Source: Pseudarthrobacter phenanthrenivorans (GTDB taxonomy: Bacteria; Actinomycetota; Actinomycetes; Actinomycetales; Micrococcaceae). From it: a DNA stretch of 64,000 bases. Shown here piece by piece: positions 45,549 through 54,098 of this stretch (its first letter is position 1; each line of letters starts with the position of its first letter). Below the pieces are notes generated by a model. That model was not told the origin of the DNA. It saw only the letters and a list, made by a program, of their open reading frames with translations, and searched no databases. A program made the position numbers and the translations under genes. The stretch spans positions 186,001 to 250,000 of the forward strand of contig NZ_JWTB01000019.1 of assembly GCF_000813845.1 (NCBI RefSeq), given 5' to 3'.

Positions 45549-45603
45549 AAGAATGATCTCCTTGGTTGAACTTCAGGCAGGTGGTGGAAAGCGAAGGTGG
45601 GCG

Positions 45604-46500
45604 TCAGGTGCCGGCGAGTCCCGTCGTCGCAACGCCTTTGATGATCTGGCGCTGGAAGAACAGGAAAAGCAGGATCAGCGGCAGGGCCGCGAGCAACGCG
45701 GACGCCATGTTCTGGGCGTACTGGATGCCGTAGGCGCTCTTGATGGTCTGCAGCCCCACGGGGAGAGTCAGGACGGACCCGTCGTTGGTGGCGATGAACG
45801 GCCAGAGGAAGTTGTTCCAGGCGCCGATGAATACGAAGATTGCCACGGCCGCGAGGATGGGGCGGGACAGCGGAAGGATGACCTGGAGGAAAATCCGCAT
45901 CCGGCTGGCGCCGTCCATGACCGCGGCTTCTTCGAGCTCGCGCGGGATCTGGTCGAAGAACTTCTTAAGCACGAACACCATGGCTGGGTGGATGACCTGC
46001 GGCAAGATGATGGCCCACGAGGTGTCGATCAGGTGCAGTGCCACCATTTGGTAGAACAGCGGGATGATCAGGACCGGCGGGGGAACGATGATGGACGCGA
46101 TGATTACGGTCATCAGGACCTTCTTGCCCCGGAAGTCGATGCGGGACAGCGCGTAGGCCACCAGCGCGGAAATGACCAGCGTGATCACCGTGATGGCCGC
46201 CGAGGTGTACAGCGAATTCCAGGTCCACAGCGGGATGTTGCCGTCCTGGAACACCTTGACGAAGGCATCGGCGGTGAAGCCCGACGGCGGGATCCAGCTG
46301 ATCTTCGGAGCGGCGGCATCAGTCTCGCTCTTGAAAGCAGTGGCGGTTGCCCAGGCGAAGGGCACCATCCAGAGGACGGCCAGCAGGGCGGCGACTGCCA
46401 GGACCGCAACGCGGCCGGGGCTCATCCTGCGGCCGTTCCTGCCGCCTGCGGACGGCGTGGCCGTGGAGGGAACAGGGCGGGCGAGGGTTTCAGTTGCCAT
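45604..46500 (-). CDS. Sugar ABC transporter permease 2 (cassette C)
   Basis: 298 residues, six membrane helices, EAA loop EEAAVMDGASRMRIFLQVILP. MalG-type. GGAG lies before the ATG, and the gene starts 2 bp after permease 1. Confidence 0.9.
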   Translation of the reverse strand: MATETLARPVPSTATPSAGGRNGRRMSPGRVAVLAVAALLAVLWMVPFAWATATAFKSETDAAAPKISWIPPSGFTADAFVKVFQDGNIPLWTWNSLYTSAAITVITLVISALVAYALSRIDFRGKKVLMTVIIASIIVPPPVLIIPLFYQMVALHLIDTSWAIILPQVIHPAMVFVLKKFFDQIPRELEEAAVMDGASRMRIFLQVILPLSRPILAAVAIFVFIGAWNNFLWPFIATNDGSVLTLPVGLQTIKSAYGIQYAQNMASALLAALPLILLFLFFQRQIIKGVATTGLAGT

Positions 46501-46502
46501 GG

Positions 46503-47483
46503 CTATGCACTCCTGCGGCGGGTGATGAAGAACTGGATGACCGAAACCGCCACGATCAGTCCGAAGAAGATGTAGGAGATGGCTGCCGAGTAACCCAGGC
46601 GGTATCCGGTGAAGCCGGTTTCGAAGATGTACTGCACCACGGGCCGGGTGGCGCCGCCGGGGCCGCCGGCTGTCATTTGGTAGACCTGGTCAAAAATCTT
46701 CAGCGACGCCAGGATCTGGAGGAGCACGATCATCACGGTGGTGGGGGCCAGCTGCGGCAGGGTGATGGAGAAGAACTGCCGCCAGGCACCGGCGCCGTCC
46801 AGCGACGCCGCCTCATAATGCTGGGCGGGAATGTTCTGCATCGCCGCCAGGTACAGGAGGAAGTTGAAGCCCACCGTCCACCACAGTGTGGCGATGACGA
46901 TTGCCCACATCGCGACGCCGGGGTCGTTCAGCCACGCAACTTTCGGCAGCCCTATTTTGGCCAGCGAGTCGTTGATCAGGCCCAGCTGGGGGTTGTACAT
47001 CCAGGTAAAGAACAGGGAGACAACAGTGGAGGCCAGCAGGTACGGGGCAAAGTAGGACAGCCGCCACAGCCATTGCGCGGGCAGTCCAACATTGACCAAG
47101 GCGGCCATGACCAAGGCAACGACCACCAGCGGGACGGTGCTGATGACCGTGAAGTAGAGGGTGTTGCCCAGCGAATGCCACATGTCGGAGTCGGCGAGGG
47201 CTTCGCTGTAATTCGCCAGCCCGATCAGGCTGTCGTTGGCGCCGGTAAGGGACTTGCCGGTCAAGCTCATGTACAGCCCGTAAAGGAGGGGCCAGACGAG
47301 GAAGACCAGGAAAAATGCCAGGAACGGTGCGGCAAAAGCCCAGCCGTTGAGGTTGTCCCTGCTTCCCTGGGAACGGGACCCGGCGGTCCTGGACCCCGCC
47401 TGCCTGGACATTCTTGGGCGGGGCAGCCCGGGCAGCGAATCCGCCGGACCCTCACTGTTGTGTGATGTTGCTACGGAACTCAT
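46503..47483 (-). CDS. Sugar ABC transporter permease 1 (cassette C)
   Basis: 326 residues with an arginine/serine-rich cytoplasmic tail (RQAGSRTAGSRSQGSR), six membrane segments and the EAA-like loop YEAASLDGAGAWRQFFSITLP. MalF-type. The ATG at 47483 has AGGAG upstream; the open frame extends 45 codons farther, into the binding-protein gene, without signal. Confidence 0.9.
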   Translation of the reverse strand: MSSVATSHNSEGPADSLPGLPRPRMSRQAGSRTAGSRSQGSRDNLNGWAFAAPFLAFFLVFLVWPLLYGLYMSLTGKSLTGANDSLIGLANYSEALADSDMWHSLGNTLYFTVISTVPLVVVALVMAALVNVGLPAQWLWRLSYFAPYLLASTVVSLFFTWMYNPQLGLINDSLAKIGLPKVAWLNDPGVAMWAIVIATLWWTVGFNFLLYLAAMQNIPAQHYEAASLDGAGAWRQFFSITLPQLAPTTVMIVLLQILASLKIFDQVYQMTAGGPGGATRPVVQYIFETGFTGYRLGYSAAISYIFFGLIVAVSVIQFFITRRRSA

Positions 47484-47508
47484 TTGGACTCCTGTGTCGC
47501 TTGGCGGT

Positions 47509-48843
47509 TCAAACCGGGTTGGGACGGGAAAGCAGGGTGTTGGTACGCCGCACGAAGGCATCCCAGCCATCAGTTGCCTTGTCGCGGCCGAGGAGCACGT
47601 TCTGCACGGTCTCCGCAAAGTACGTTTGCCAGTCGGAGCCCGATCCGCTGAACCAGGCCTCCGGGTCGTAGGCGATGATGTCTGCAGCGTTGGCGTAGTG
47701 GATCTGGGGCGTGAGTTCGCGGTAGGCCTGGGATTGCACCACCGGCTGGAAGGCGGGGATATGTCCTGCCTCGGCCCAGGAAAGCGAGCCTTTGAGGATG
47801 TCGCTGACGAATTTGTAGACGTCGCGGCGCTTGGCGTCGTCGACGTTCAGCTGCCGGGGAAGCACGAAGGAATGCGAGTCAGCGTAGGCCGCCGGCGTTC
47901 CGAACAGCGTGGGGATGGTGGCAGCGTCAACGGGCAGGTTCGCCTTCTTGAAGGTGGGAAGCTCCCAAACGCCGCTGAAGAGCATGCCTGATCCTCCGCG
48001 GGCGAATTCCGCGATGCCCGTACTGATGTCGCCGCTTTGCGCCGCGATGGTGTCATCGAACAGTGACGTCATGAATTCCAGGGACTCGACGGCGGCCTCG
48101 TTGTCGGCCACCATTGGCTTGCCGGGGGTCAGTTCCATGCTTGCCCCGTGCTGCCGGTAGAGGGTGTAGAAAAGGCGCCACATCTGTGACCCGCTGCCGA
48201 GGTACCCAAAGGACGGACCGTGCGCCTGGGTCACTTTCTGCATTTCCCGGGCGATGCTGATGAATTCCTGCGGGGACTTCGCTTCCTGCAACTGCCCGTT
48301 GCTGCCAAGCAGTCCTGCCTTTCCCGCCACGTCACGGTTGTAGAACATGACAAAGGGGTGCGAATCCAGGGCGATGGAGAAGACTTTGCCGTTGTTCTGG
48401 CTCTTGTCCCAGATCCTGGGCGCGAAGCTCTGGCTGGTCACACCGAACTCTGACAGCAGGTCCAGGTCCCACGGGTCAATCAGGCCCCCGGGCGCATAGC
48501 CGGGAACGCGGCTGGCATGCATGATGGCCAGCTGCGGCGGACGTCCGCCGGCGGATGCCATGGCCAGCTTGGTGTAGTAGGGCGGGCCCCAGGCAAGAAC
48601 TGTCGGATGTACCTTGAACGCGGGGTTGGCGTCGTTCACCTTGCTGATCATGTTCTGCATCTTGATGCCGTCACCACCCGACAGGAGATGCCAGAACTGG
48701 ATGTCCCTGGGGGCCGCGGCGGAGGCGTTTCCGCCGCATCCGGACAAGGCCGCCGCGGCGAACACGCTTCCCAACGCTGCGGTTCCGGACAACAGCCGGC
48801 GCCTCGACAGTTGCCTGTCGTCGAAAAAATCAAACTGCTTCAC
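47509..48843 (-). CDS. Sugar ABC transporter substrate-binding lipoprotein (cassette C)
   Basis: 444 residues. The N-terminus has RRRLLSGTAALGSVFAAAA and a lipobox LSGC (cysteine near 36), so Tat or Sec export with lipid anchoring. The family 1 solute-binding fold shows IQFWHLLSGGDG and GVWELPTFKKANLP. With abfA downstream, the ligand is probably an arabinose-containing oligosaccharide. The GTG start follows AAAGGAG. It is the first structural gene after the operator region at 48951-49002. Confidence 0.88.
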   Translation of the reverse strand: MKQFDFFDDRQLSRRRLLSGTAALGSVFAAAALSGCGGNASAAAPRDIQFWHLLSGGDGIKMQNMISKVNDANPAFKVHPTVLAWGPPYYTKLAMASAGGRPPQLAIMHASRVPGYAPGGLIDPWDLDLLSEFGVTSQSFAPRIWDKSQNNGKVFSIALDSHPFVMFYNRDVAGKAGLLGSNGQLQEAKSPQEFISIAREMQKVTQAHGPSFGYLGSGSQMWRLFYTLYRQHGASMELTPGKPMVADNEAAVESLEFMTSLFDDTIAAQSGDISTGIAEFARGGSGMLFSGVWELPTFKKANLPVDAATIPTLFGTPAAYADSHSFVLPRQLNVDDAKRRDVYKFVSDILKGSLSWAEAGHIPAFQPVVQSQAYRELTPQIHYANAADIIAYDPEAWFSGSGSDWQTYFAETVQNVLLGRDKATDGWDAFVRRTNTLLSRPNPV

Positions 48844-48950
48844 CCGTCACTCCTTTGGATGGGTCCGCTGAAAGTCATTCCGTTGCCACAACCGTTGCTG
48901 CCGGATATCCCTCGTTGCAGTCCCGCCGGCTTCGGTGTGACGCACGCCTC

Positions 48951-48979
48951 ACGTTACATCGATGTAATGACAGCCGCAA
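48951..48979 (-). promoter_or_regulatory. Candidate promoter of cassette C with palindromic operator
   Basis: On the minus strand TTGCGG (48979-48974) and TAACGT (48956-48951) stand 17 bp apart. TTACATC-GATGTAA (48954-48967), a perfect 14-bp palindrome with a central CG, covers the -10 and part of the spacer, so a LacI-family repressor bound here would block the promoter. The start codon is about 108 bp downstream. Confidence 0.6.
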
Positions 48980-48986
48980 TGAAAAA

Positions 48987-49002
48987 TTGTTAGCGCTCGC
49001 AA
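48987..49002. promoter_or_regulatory. Second LacI-type palindrome upstream of cassette C
   Basis: TTGTTAGC-GCTCGCAA pairs at 6 of 8 positions around a central CG and resembles the TGTTAGCGCTAACA class of LacI-family sites. It lies 34 bp from the first palindrome, upstream of the inferred -35, and its half-sites differ from it, so it may bind the same or another LacI protein. Confidence 0.5.
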
Positions 49003-49059
49003 AGTGACGGGGCTATCTCGATTTCCCGCCTGCCGAGGCAAGGCCGGGAAGGGGATATT

Positions 49060-50061
49060 TCAAGAGGGGGTACTTTCCCGTTCGACGATCTCGTAGTCCA
49101 CGGCAACCACCTTCTGGGGGCCTCCCCGGTCGCCCATCCGTTCCGTGAGGAGGCGCAGGGCCTCACTGGCCACGTGGCGCTTGTTAAACGAAACGGTTGT
49201 CAGCGACGGAACGGCGTACTGTGCATCTGCGATGTCGTCGAAGCCTGCCACTGCTACATCCTCCGGGACCCTCAGGCCGCGCTTCCATAGGACGCTGAGG
49301 GCGCCGATGGCCATCGAATCGGTGAAACAGAAGAGGGCATCAGGCACGGGGTGAGAGCCAAGATAGCCTGTCAGCGCGTTGGCCGCGGCATCCGGGCTCC
49401 ACTTCTCGCAGGGAATGATCAGGGAGTCGTCCCAGGGGATGCCGAGTACCGCCAAAGCAGCCTGGTACCCGCGGGTGCGCAGTATGGCTGCAGCGGAACC
49501 CCTGCCCTCCGCGGCGCCGAGGACGGCGATACGGCGCCTGCCCGTCCTCCCCAGTGCCAGGGTCATGTCACGGGCTGCCGCGACACTGTCCACCCACACG
49601 CGGTCCGCGAGCTTCTGGGTGACCTCCCCCAGCAGCACCACCGGAGGAAGGGAGACTCCGACTTTGACGGCACTTTCGTCCAGTACCACGGGGTTGAGGA
49701 TGAGCCCGTCGATCAGGTTGGAGCGGGCACGCGACATCAGTTCGTATTCGCGGGTGGGATCGGATCCCGTCTCCTCGATCTGGACGCTCCACCCCTGTTC
49801 GTGGGCCACTTCAACCACGTTGTGCGCGATTTCCGCCGAGTAGGGAGTAGCCAGGTCAGGCAACGCCAGCGCAATGACGCCTGACCTGCCGTTCCGCAGC
49901 CCCCGGGCAGACAGATTGGGAACGTAATCCAGCTCCGCCATGGCCTGCTCAACCCTGAGGCGGGTGGGACCACTGACCGGGACGATTCCGTTCATGACGT
50001 TCGAGACCGTCTTTGGCGAAACCCCTGCCAGGCGCGCTACGTCCTTGACCGTCGCCCGCAA
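49060..50061 (-). CDS. LacI family transcriptional regulator (cassette C)
   Basis: 333 residues. The N-terminal helix-turn-helix ATVKDVARLAGVSPKTVSNV and hinge LDYVPNLSARGLRNG are followed by the effector domain (VIALALPDLATPYSAEI...). The TTG at 50061 starts directly at the DNA-binding domain and is preceded by AAGGGGG. The gene is upstream of the cassette C operators on the same strand and probably controls the arabinoside genes. Confidence 0.88.
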   Translation of the reverse strand: MRATVKDVARLAGVSPKTVSNVMNGIVPVSGPTRLRVEQAMAELDYVPNLSARGLRNGRSGVIALALPDLATPYSAEIAHNVVEVAHEQGWSVQIEETGSDPTREYELMSRARSNLIDGLILNPVVLDESAVKVGVSLPPVVLLGEVTQKLADRVWVDSVAAARDMTLALGRTGRRRIAVLGAAEGRGSAAAILRTRGYQAALAVLGIPWDDSLIIPCEKWSPDAAANALTGYLGSHPVPDALFCFTDSMAIGALSVLWKRGLRVPEDVAVAGFDDIADAQYAVPSLTTVSFNKRHVASEALRLLTERMGDRGGPQKVVAVDYEIVERESTPS

Positions 50062-50120
50062 CGGCGCCCCCTTGCTCCCCGGTGTGGCTTTTGAACGATG
50101 TTACTCTGACCGCCGGCGCG

Positions 50121-51032
50121 TCAGCGTTCGCGCTGGTGGTCCCCCGCCACTGTTTTGGCGGCCTCCACTTCGAGCATGAGCTTGCCGTCTTCCTCGACCA
50201 GAGTGGGCTGGTACACATGCGGCTTGCGTTTGTAGCTCAGGTAGGCGATGCAGCCATTGGCAGACGCCATCTTCTCGAGCATGATTTCGGACCCGGGAAC
50301 CAGCAGTTCACCCAGGGGGCGGCCCACGGTATTCTCCTGGCCCGCCTCGTCTCCCAGCGCGCTGGTGTTCCGGTCATGGATCACCTGCGCCACGTTGACC
50401 CACCTGCCCCAGACACCCTTGCCCTCAAGCAGCGACGGCTCCTGGCCGAGCGGCACGGTGGCCGCGAAGTACCGGGTGTCGAACCGGCGGTGCGCAAAGT
50501 CGGGGCTGCGCCAGTTAACGAGGGATTTGAGCAGGTCCGTGCGCAAGGACAGGCCACGCTTGCCCAGCACCTGGGCAAGCGTCTTCTCCTGGTCGGCCAC
50601 CGCTATGCGGGCACGCATCCATTCGGGTGTGGAGGTGGCCTCCACAGTGTTGGACATGTCGGGACCGGCCAGCAGTATTCCCGTTTCCTCAAACAGCTCC
50701 CGGACCGCACCCACCACGTGGCGTCGTGCCAGCCCCACGTCGTCGGTCCCCATCTGCTCGGCCCAATGCTGCGGCGACGGACCCAGCCAACCCATGGCGT
50801 CGTCGTCGGCCGGGTCCAGGGAACCGCCGGGGAACGCGAGCACGCCCAGCGGCGAGGAGCCGGGCCGGTAACCCAGCCATGTCTCCAGGCCGGTGGGCGA
50901 ATCACGCAGGAGGACTACGGATGAGGCGTAGCGGGCGGCGCGGGGGGTCCGCTCGCCGTGTTCGAGCCAGCTTTGCGCTGCCCCTTCAAGATCCTGGGGA
51001 AGTGCAAAAAGGCGTCGTGCGAGGTGTGGCAA
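50121..51032 (-). CDS. Nudix hydrolase with split Nudix box (NUDT19-like)
   Basis: 303 residues. The Nudix signature is interrupted: LAFPGGSLDPADDD is separated by about 30 residues from VGAVRELFEETGI, which holds the catalytic REx2EE. An insertion at this point is known from eukaryotic NUDT19 (CoA diphosphatase). A substrate cannot be assigned. TTG start, 15 bp after the ridA stop, no strong ribosome binding site. The ridA-DUF4177 partners suggest one transcript. Confidence 0.82.
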   Translation of the reverse strand: MPHLARRLFALPQDLEGAAQSWLEHGERTPRAARYASSVVLLRDSPTGLETWLGYRPGSSPLGVLAFPGGSLDPADDDAMGWLGPSPQHWAEQMGTDDVGLARRHVVGAVRELFEETGILLAGPDMSNTVEATSTPEWMRARIAVADQEKTLAQVLGKRGLSLRTDLLKSLVNWRSPDFAHRRFDTRYFAATVPLGQEPSLLEGKGVWGRWVNVAQVIHDRNTSALGDEAGQENTVGRPLGELLVPGSEIMLEKMASANGCIAYLSYKRKPHVYQPTLVEEDGKLMLEVEAAKTVAGDHQRER

Positions 51033-51047
51033 GGGAATAGTCCGGTC

Positions 51048-51581
51048 TTAGCTGAATTCGGCAATCAGCTCGACCTCAACGGGAGAGTCGAGCGGAAGTA
51101 CGGCAACGCCGACGGCGGAACGGGCATGCTGCCCGGCGTCACCAAGGACGCGGCCCAGCAGTTCCGAAGCGCCATTGACGACGGCGGGCTGGCCCGTGAA
51201 CGAAGCATCCGAAGCGACGAATCCAACAACCTTGACGATGCGGGTGATCCGGTCCAGGTCCCCGATGACGCTCTTGACGGCGGCGAGGGCGTTGACAGCA
51301 CAGACGGCAGCGTACTTCTGCGCGTCCTCCGGGGAGACCGTGGGCTCGTCGGCGAACCCTTCGGTACCGGCCGACACCTTGCCCGTAGCTTCGAGTTTGC
51401 CGTTAATAAACGGCAGCTGGCCCGAGGTGTAGACATGGCTTCCGGTAACAACGGCGGGAACGTAGGAGGCCACCGGGGCGGCGACCTCCGGAAGGGTGAT
51501 GCCCAGTTCCGCGAGGCGCTGCTCGACGGCGGATACGGGCGCCGTTGCGGCGCTGGGCTGGGCTTCTGCGGGTGTGCTCAT
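51048..51581 (-). CDS. RidA family protein
   Basis: 177 residues of the YjgF/YER057c/UK114 fold, which hydrolyses reactive enamine/imine intermediates. Conserved parts are VVTGSHVYTSGQLPFINGKL, FADEPTVSPEDAQKYAAVCAVNALAAVKS and the C-terminal VAVLPLDSPVEVELIAEF. It is longer than the typical ~130-residue RidA because of an N-terminal extension. The canonical active-site arginine region (usually RxxV near the end) reads HARSAVGVAVLP. The ATG overlaps the stop of the DUF4177 gene by one base (TAATG). Confidence 0.85.
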   Translation of the reverse strand: MSTPAEAQPSAATAPVSAVEQRLAELGITLPEVAAPVASYVPAVVTGSHVYTSGQLPFINGKLEATGKVSAGTEGFADEPTVSPEDAQKYAAVCAVNALAAVKSVIGDLDRITRIVKVVGFVASDASFTGQPAVVNGASELLGRVLGDAGQHARSAVGVAVLPLDSPVEVELIAEFS

Positions 51582-51736
51582 TACTGCTTCTCCCTCTTGA
51601 GGTAGGCGACAAGGCCGTTGCCGTCCGGTCCGGGGACTACCTGGACGAGCTCCCAGCCGTCCTCTCCCCACTGGTCCAGGATCTGCTTTGTGGCGTGAAT
51701 GATGAGCGGAATCGTCGCGTACTCCCATTTGGTCAT
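51581..51736 (-). CDS. DUF4177 small protein
   Basis: 51 residues: MTKWEYATIPLIIHATKQI, then LDQWGEDGWELVQVVPG and GLVAYLKREK, the DUF4177 pattern. Function unknown. It is divergent from the penicillin-binding protein gene (37 bp between the start codons) and translationally coupled to ridA. A longer open frame exists, but the N-terminus of the family starts at MTKWEY. Confidence 0.85.
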   Translation of the reverse strand: MTKWEYATIPLIIHATKQILDQWGEDGWELVQVVPGPDGNGLVAYLKREKQ

Positions 51737-51773
51737 GAGAGAAAGCGTAGCCGTTGCCGGTAAAGTGGAAAAC

Positions 51774-54092
51774 ATGGCGACTCGCAACAACCCCTTATTC
51801 GACACTGCCACCACACTGGGTAAAATCCTTCTTTTCCTTGGTGTGAGCGCGATTTGCGGTGTCCTGGTGGCCGGCCTGCTGGTCCCCGCCGCGGCCGTTT
51901 CAGGCAGTGCGGCAAGCGGTTCCATCGACTTCTTCGACTCCCTCCCGGCGGAGCTGAAGGTCGATCCGCCGAGCCAGACCACCAGGATCCTGGCGGCGGA
52001 CGGCAGCGAGATCGCCAGCGTTTACACGGAGAACCGCACCAAGGTCCCGCTGGACCAGATTTCCCCGAACATGAAGAACGCCATCATCGCCGTGGAGGAC
52101 AGCCGCTTCTACGAGCACGGCGGCGTGGACACCACGGGTATCCTGCGTGCACTGGTCGCCACCGCACGCGGCAACAAGCAGGGCGCTTCAACCATCACGC
52201 AGCAGTACGTCAACAACGTCCTCAACGCGAACCTCGCCGCCGCCGGCGAGGAAGACCAGATCAAGCTCAACGGCGTCAACAAGGGCGTGGGCGACAAGCT
52301 CCGCGAAATGAAGCTTTCCATCGCCCTTGAAAAGGAGTTCAGCAAGGACCAGATCCTTGAGGGCTACCTGAACATCGTGTTCTTCAACCGTGACGCGTAC
52401 GGCATCGAAGCCGCTTCCCGCTACTTCTTCAGCACCACCGCCAAGGATCTGACCCTGCCTCAGGCGGCACTCCTTGCCGGCCTGGTGAACAGCCCGTCGG
52501 CCTTCGACCCCATCACCAACCCCGAGAAGTCCAAGCAGCGCCGCGACCTGGTGCTGGGGCTGATGAAGGACCAGAAGAAGATCACCCCCGAGGAATACGA
52601 GGCTGCCGTCGCAACACCGGTGGAGCCCAAGGTGACCCAGCCCAAGCAGGGTTGCGCCTATGCCGCGTCCGCCCCGTACTTCTGTGACTACGTCCTGCAC
52701 CTGCTGGAGAACAACCCGGCCTACGGCGCGGACAAAGAGGAACGGCAGCACGTCATCTACGGCGGCGGCCTGACCATCACCACCACCCTGGACCCCAAGG
52801 CCCAGGCCACAGCCCAGGAGCAGGCCGATGCCGCTGCCGGAGCCAACCCGGACAAGTGGGGCGCCTCGATGGTGTCGGTGCAACCGGGTACGGGCAAGAT
52901 CATCTCCATGGCCCAGAACACCTCGTTCCTGGCCGGCGCGGGGGGCTTCAATTCCCAGTTGAACTTCAACGTTGACCAGCTCGACAAGGACGGAAACGAC
53001 CTCAACGGTGTCGGTGGCTTCCAGCCGGGATCCACCATGAAGCCCTTCACTTTCGCGGAGTGGCTCAATGAGGGCAAGAGCATGAACACCGTGGTCAACG
53101 CAGCCCAGCGCGTCTACCCCATCGGCTACCCGTGGAAGAACACCTGCGGGAAGGTCCAGGGTGCCTACAGCACGGCCCAAAAGAACGCACGCCTGGACGC
53201 CGCCGATGACCTGCAGAACGCCGAACCGCAGTGGTACAAGCCGTTGACCGTCCTGGAGGGACTTTACAACTCCATCAATACCGTGACGTTTGCGTCGGCA
53301 GCACAGCTGGACTTCTGTGGGATCCAGAAGATTGCGGATGCCGTAGGCCTGCACAGCGGCCTCCCGTCTGCGGATGAACCGAACCCCAAGATCAACATGA
53401 TGACGCTGGGCAACCTGCTGGGGTCCACCCAGACGTCCCCGCTCACCATGGCCAGTGCGTTCGCCACCTTCGCGAATGACGGCAAGTACTGCGAACCCAT
53501 CGCCATCACCTCGGTGGTCGATGCCAGCGGCAAACAGCTTCCGGCGCAGTCGAGCAGCTGCCGCGATGCCATCAAGCCGGAGGTTGCCCGCGGCGTGAAC
53601 TACGCGCTGCAGGAAGTGTTGAACCGGGGTTCAGGCTCCCTGATCCAGCCCCGCATCTCGACCAAGACCAGCTTCCCGATCGGCGCCAAGACCGGTACAT
53701 CCAACAACAACGGCTCCACCTGGGTGGTGGGCCACACCACCGGCCTGGCCACCGCTGCCTGGTTTGGTGACCCGTTGGGCAACCAGGGCCGTGCCGGCCA
53801 GAACATCACCGTCAACGGCAAGTTCTACCAAGGCATTGACGGCTACATGATCGCCGGCCCCATGTTCTCCAACTACATGGCAAAGGTCGCCCCCGGGTAC
53901 GGCGCCAATCCGTTCCCGGCTCCGCCGAGCAACATGGTCAACGGGACCACCCGGACCACCACACCGGCCACGACAGCTCCCCAGGCAACCCAGGCTCCGG
54001 CCCCGCAGGTTACCCAGGCTCCCGCGACCCAGGCGCCGGCCCCCGCCCCCACCAGCAATGGCAACGGGAACAATGGAAAGGGCAACGGCTAA
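51774..54092 (+). CDS. Class A penicillin-binding protein (PonA-like)
   Basis: 772 residues: short cytoplasmic tail, one membrane helix (LLFLGVSAICGVLVAGLL), a GT51 transglycosylase domain (IAVEDSRFYEHGGVD, Glu108; KQGASTITQQY), and a transpeptidase domain (GSTMKP with Ser420 and Lys423, YNSINT as SxN, AKTGTS). The C-terminus is a Thr/Ala/Pro-rich tail with QAPAPQVTQAP-type repeats. It polymerises and crosslinks peptidoglycan. The ATG at 51774 follows GTGGAAAAC. The position next to a phosphoesterase gene mirrors mycobacterial ponA2-Rv3683. Confidence 0.93.
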   Translation: MATRNNPLFDTATTLGKILLFLGVSAICGVLVAGLLVPAAAVSGSAASGSIDFFDSLPAELKVDPPSQTTRILAADGSEIASVYTENRTKVPLDQISPNMKNAIIAVEDSRFYEHGGVDTTGILRALVATARGNKQGASTITQQYVNNVLNANLAAAGEEDQIKLNGVNKGVGDKLREMKLSIALEKEFSKDQILEGYLNIVFFNRDAYGIEAASRYFFSTTAKDLTLPQAALLAGLVNSPSAFDPITNPEKSKQRRDLVLGLMKDQKKITPEEYEAAVATPVEPKVTQPKQGCAYAASAPYFCDYVLHLLENNPAYGADKEERQHVIYGGGLTITTTLDPKAQATAQEQADAAAGANPDKWGASMVSVQPGTGKIISMAQNTSFLAGAGGFNSQLNFNVDQLDKDGNDLNGVGGFQPGSTMKPFTFAEWLNEGKSMNTVVNAAQRVYPIGYPWKNTCGKVQGAYSTAQKNARLDAADDLQNAEPQWYKPLTVLEGLYNSINTVTFASAAQLDFCGIQKIADAVGLHSGLPSADEPNPKINMMTLGNLLGSTQTSPLTMASAFATFANDGKYCEPIAITSVVDASGKQLPAQSSSCRDAIKPEVARGVNYALQEVLNRGSGSLIQPRISTKTSFPIGAKTGTSNNNGSTWVVGHTTGLATAAWFGDPLGNQGRAGQNITVNGKFYQGIDGYMIAGPMFSNYMAKVAPGYGANPFPAPPSNMVNGTTRTTTPATTAPQATQAPAPQVTQAPATQAPAPAPTSNGNGNNGKGNG

Positions 54093-54098
54093 CCGCGC

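Noticed and set aside
48936..48953. CRP-like TGTGACGCACGCCTCACG upstream of cassette C
   Set aside because: The half-sites are separated by 8 bp instead of 6, and the second half is imperfect.
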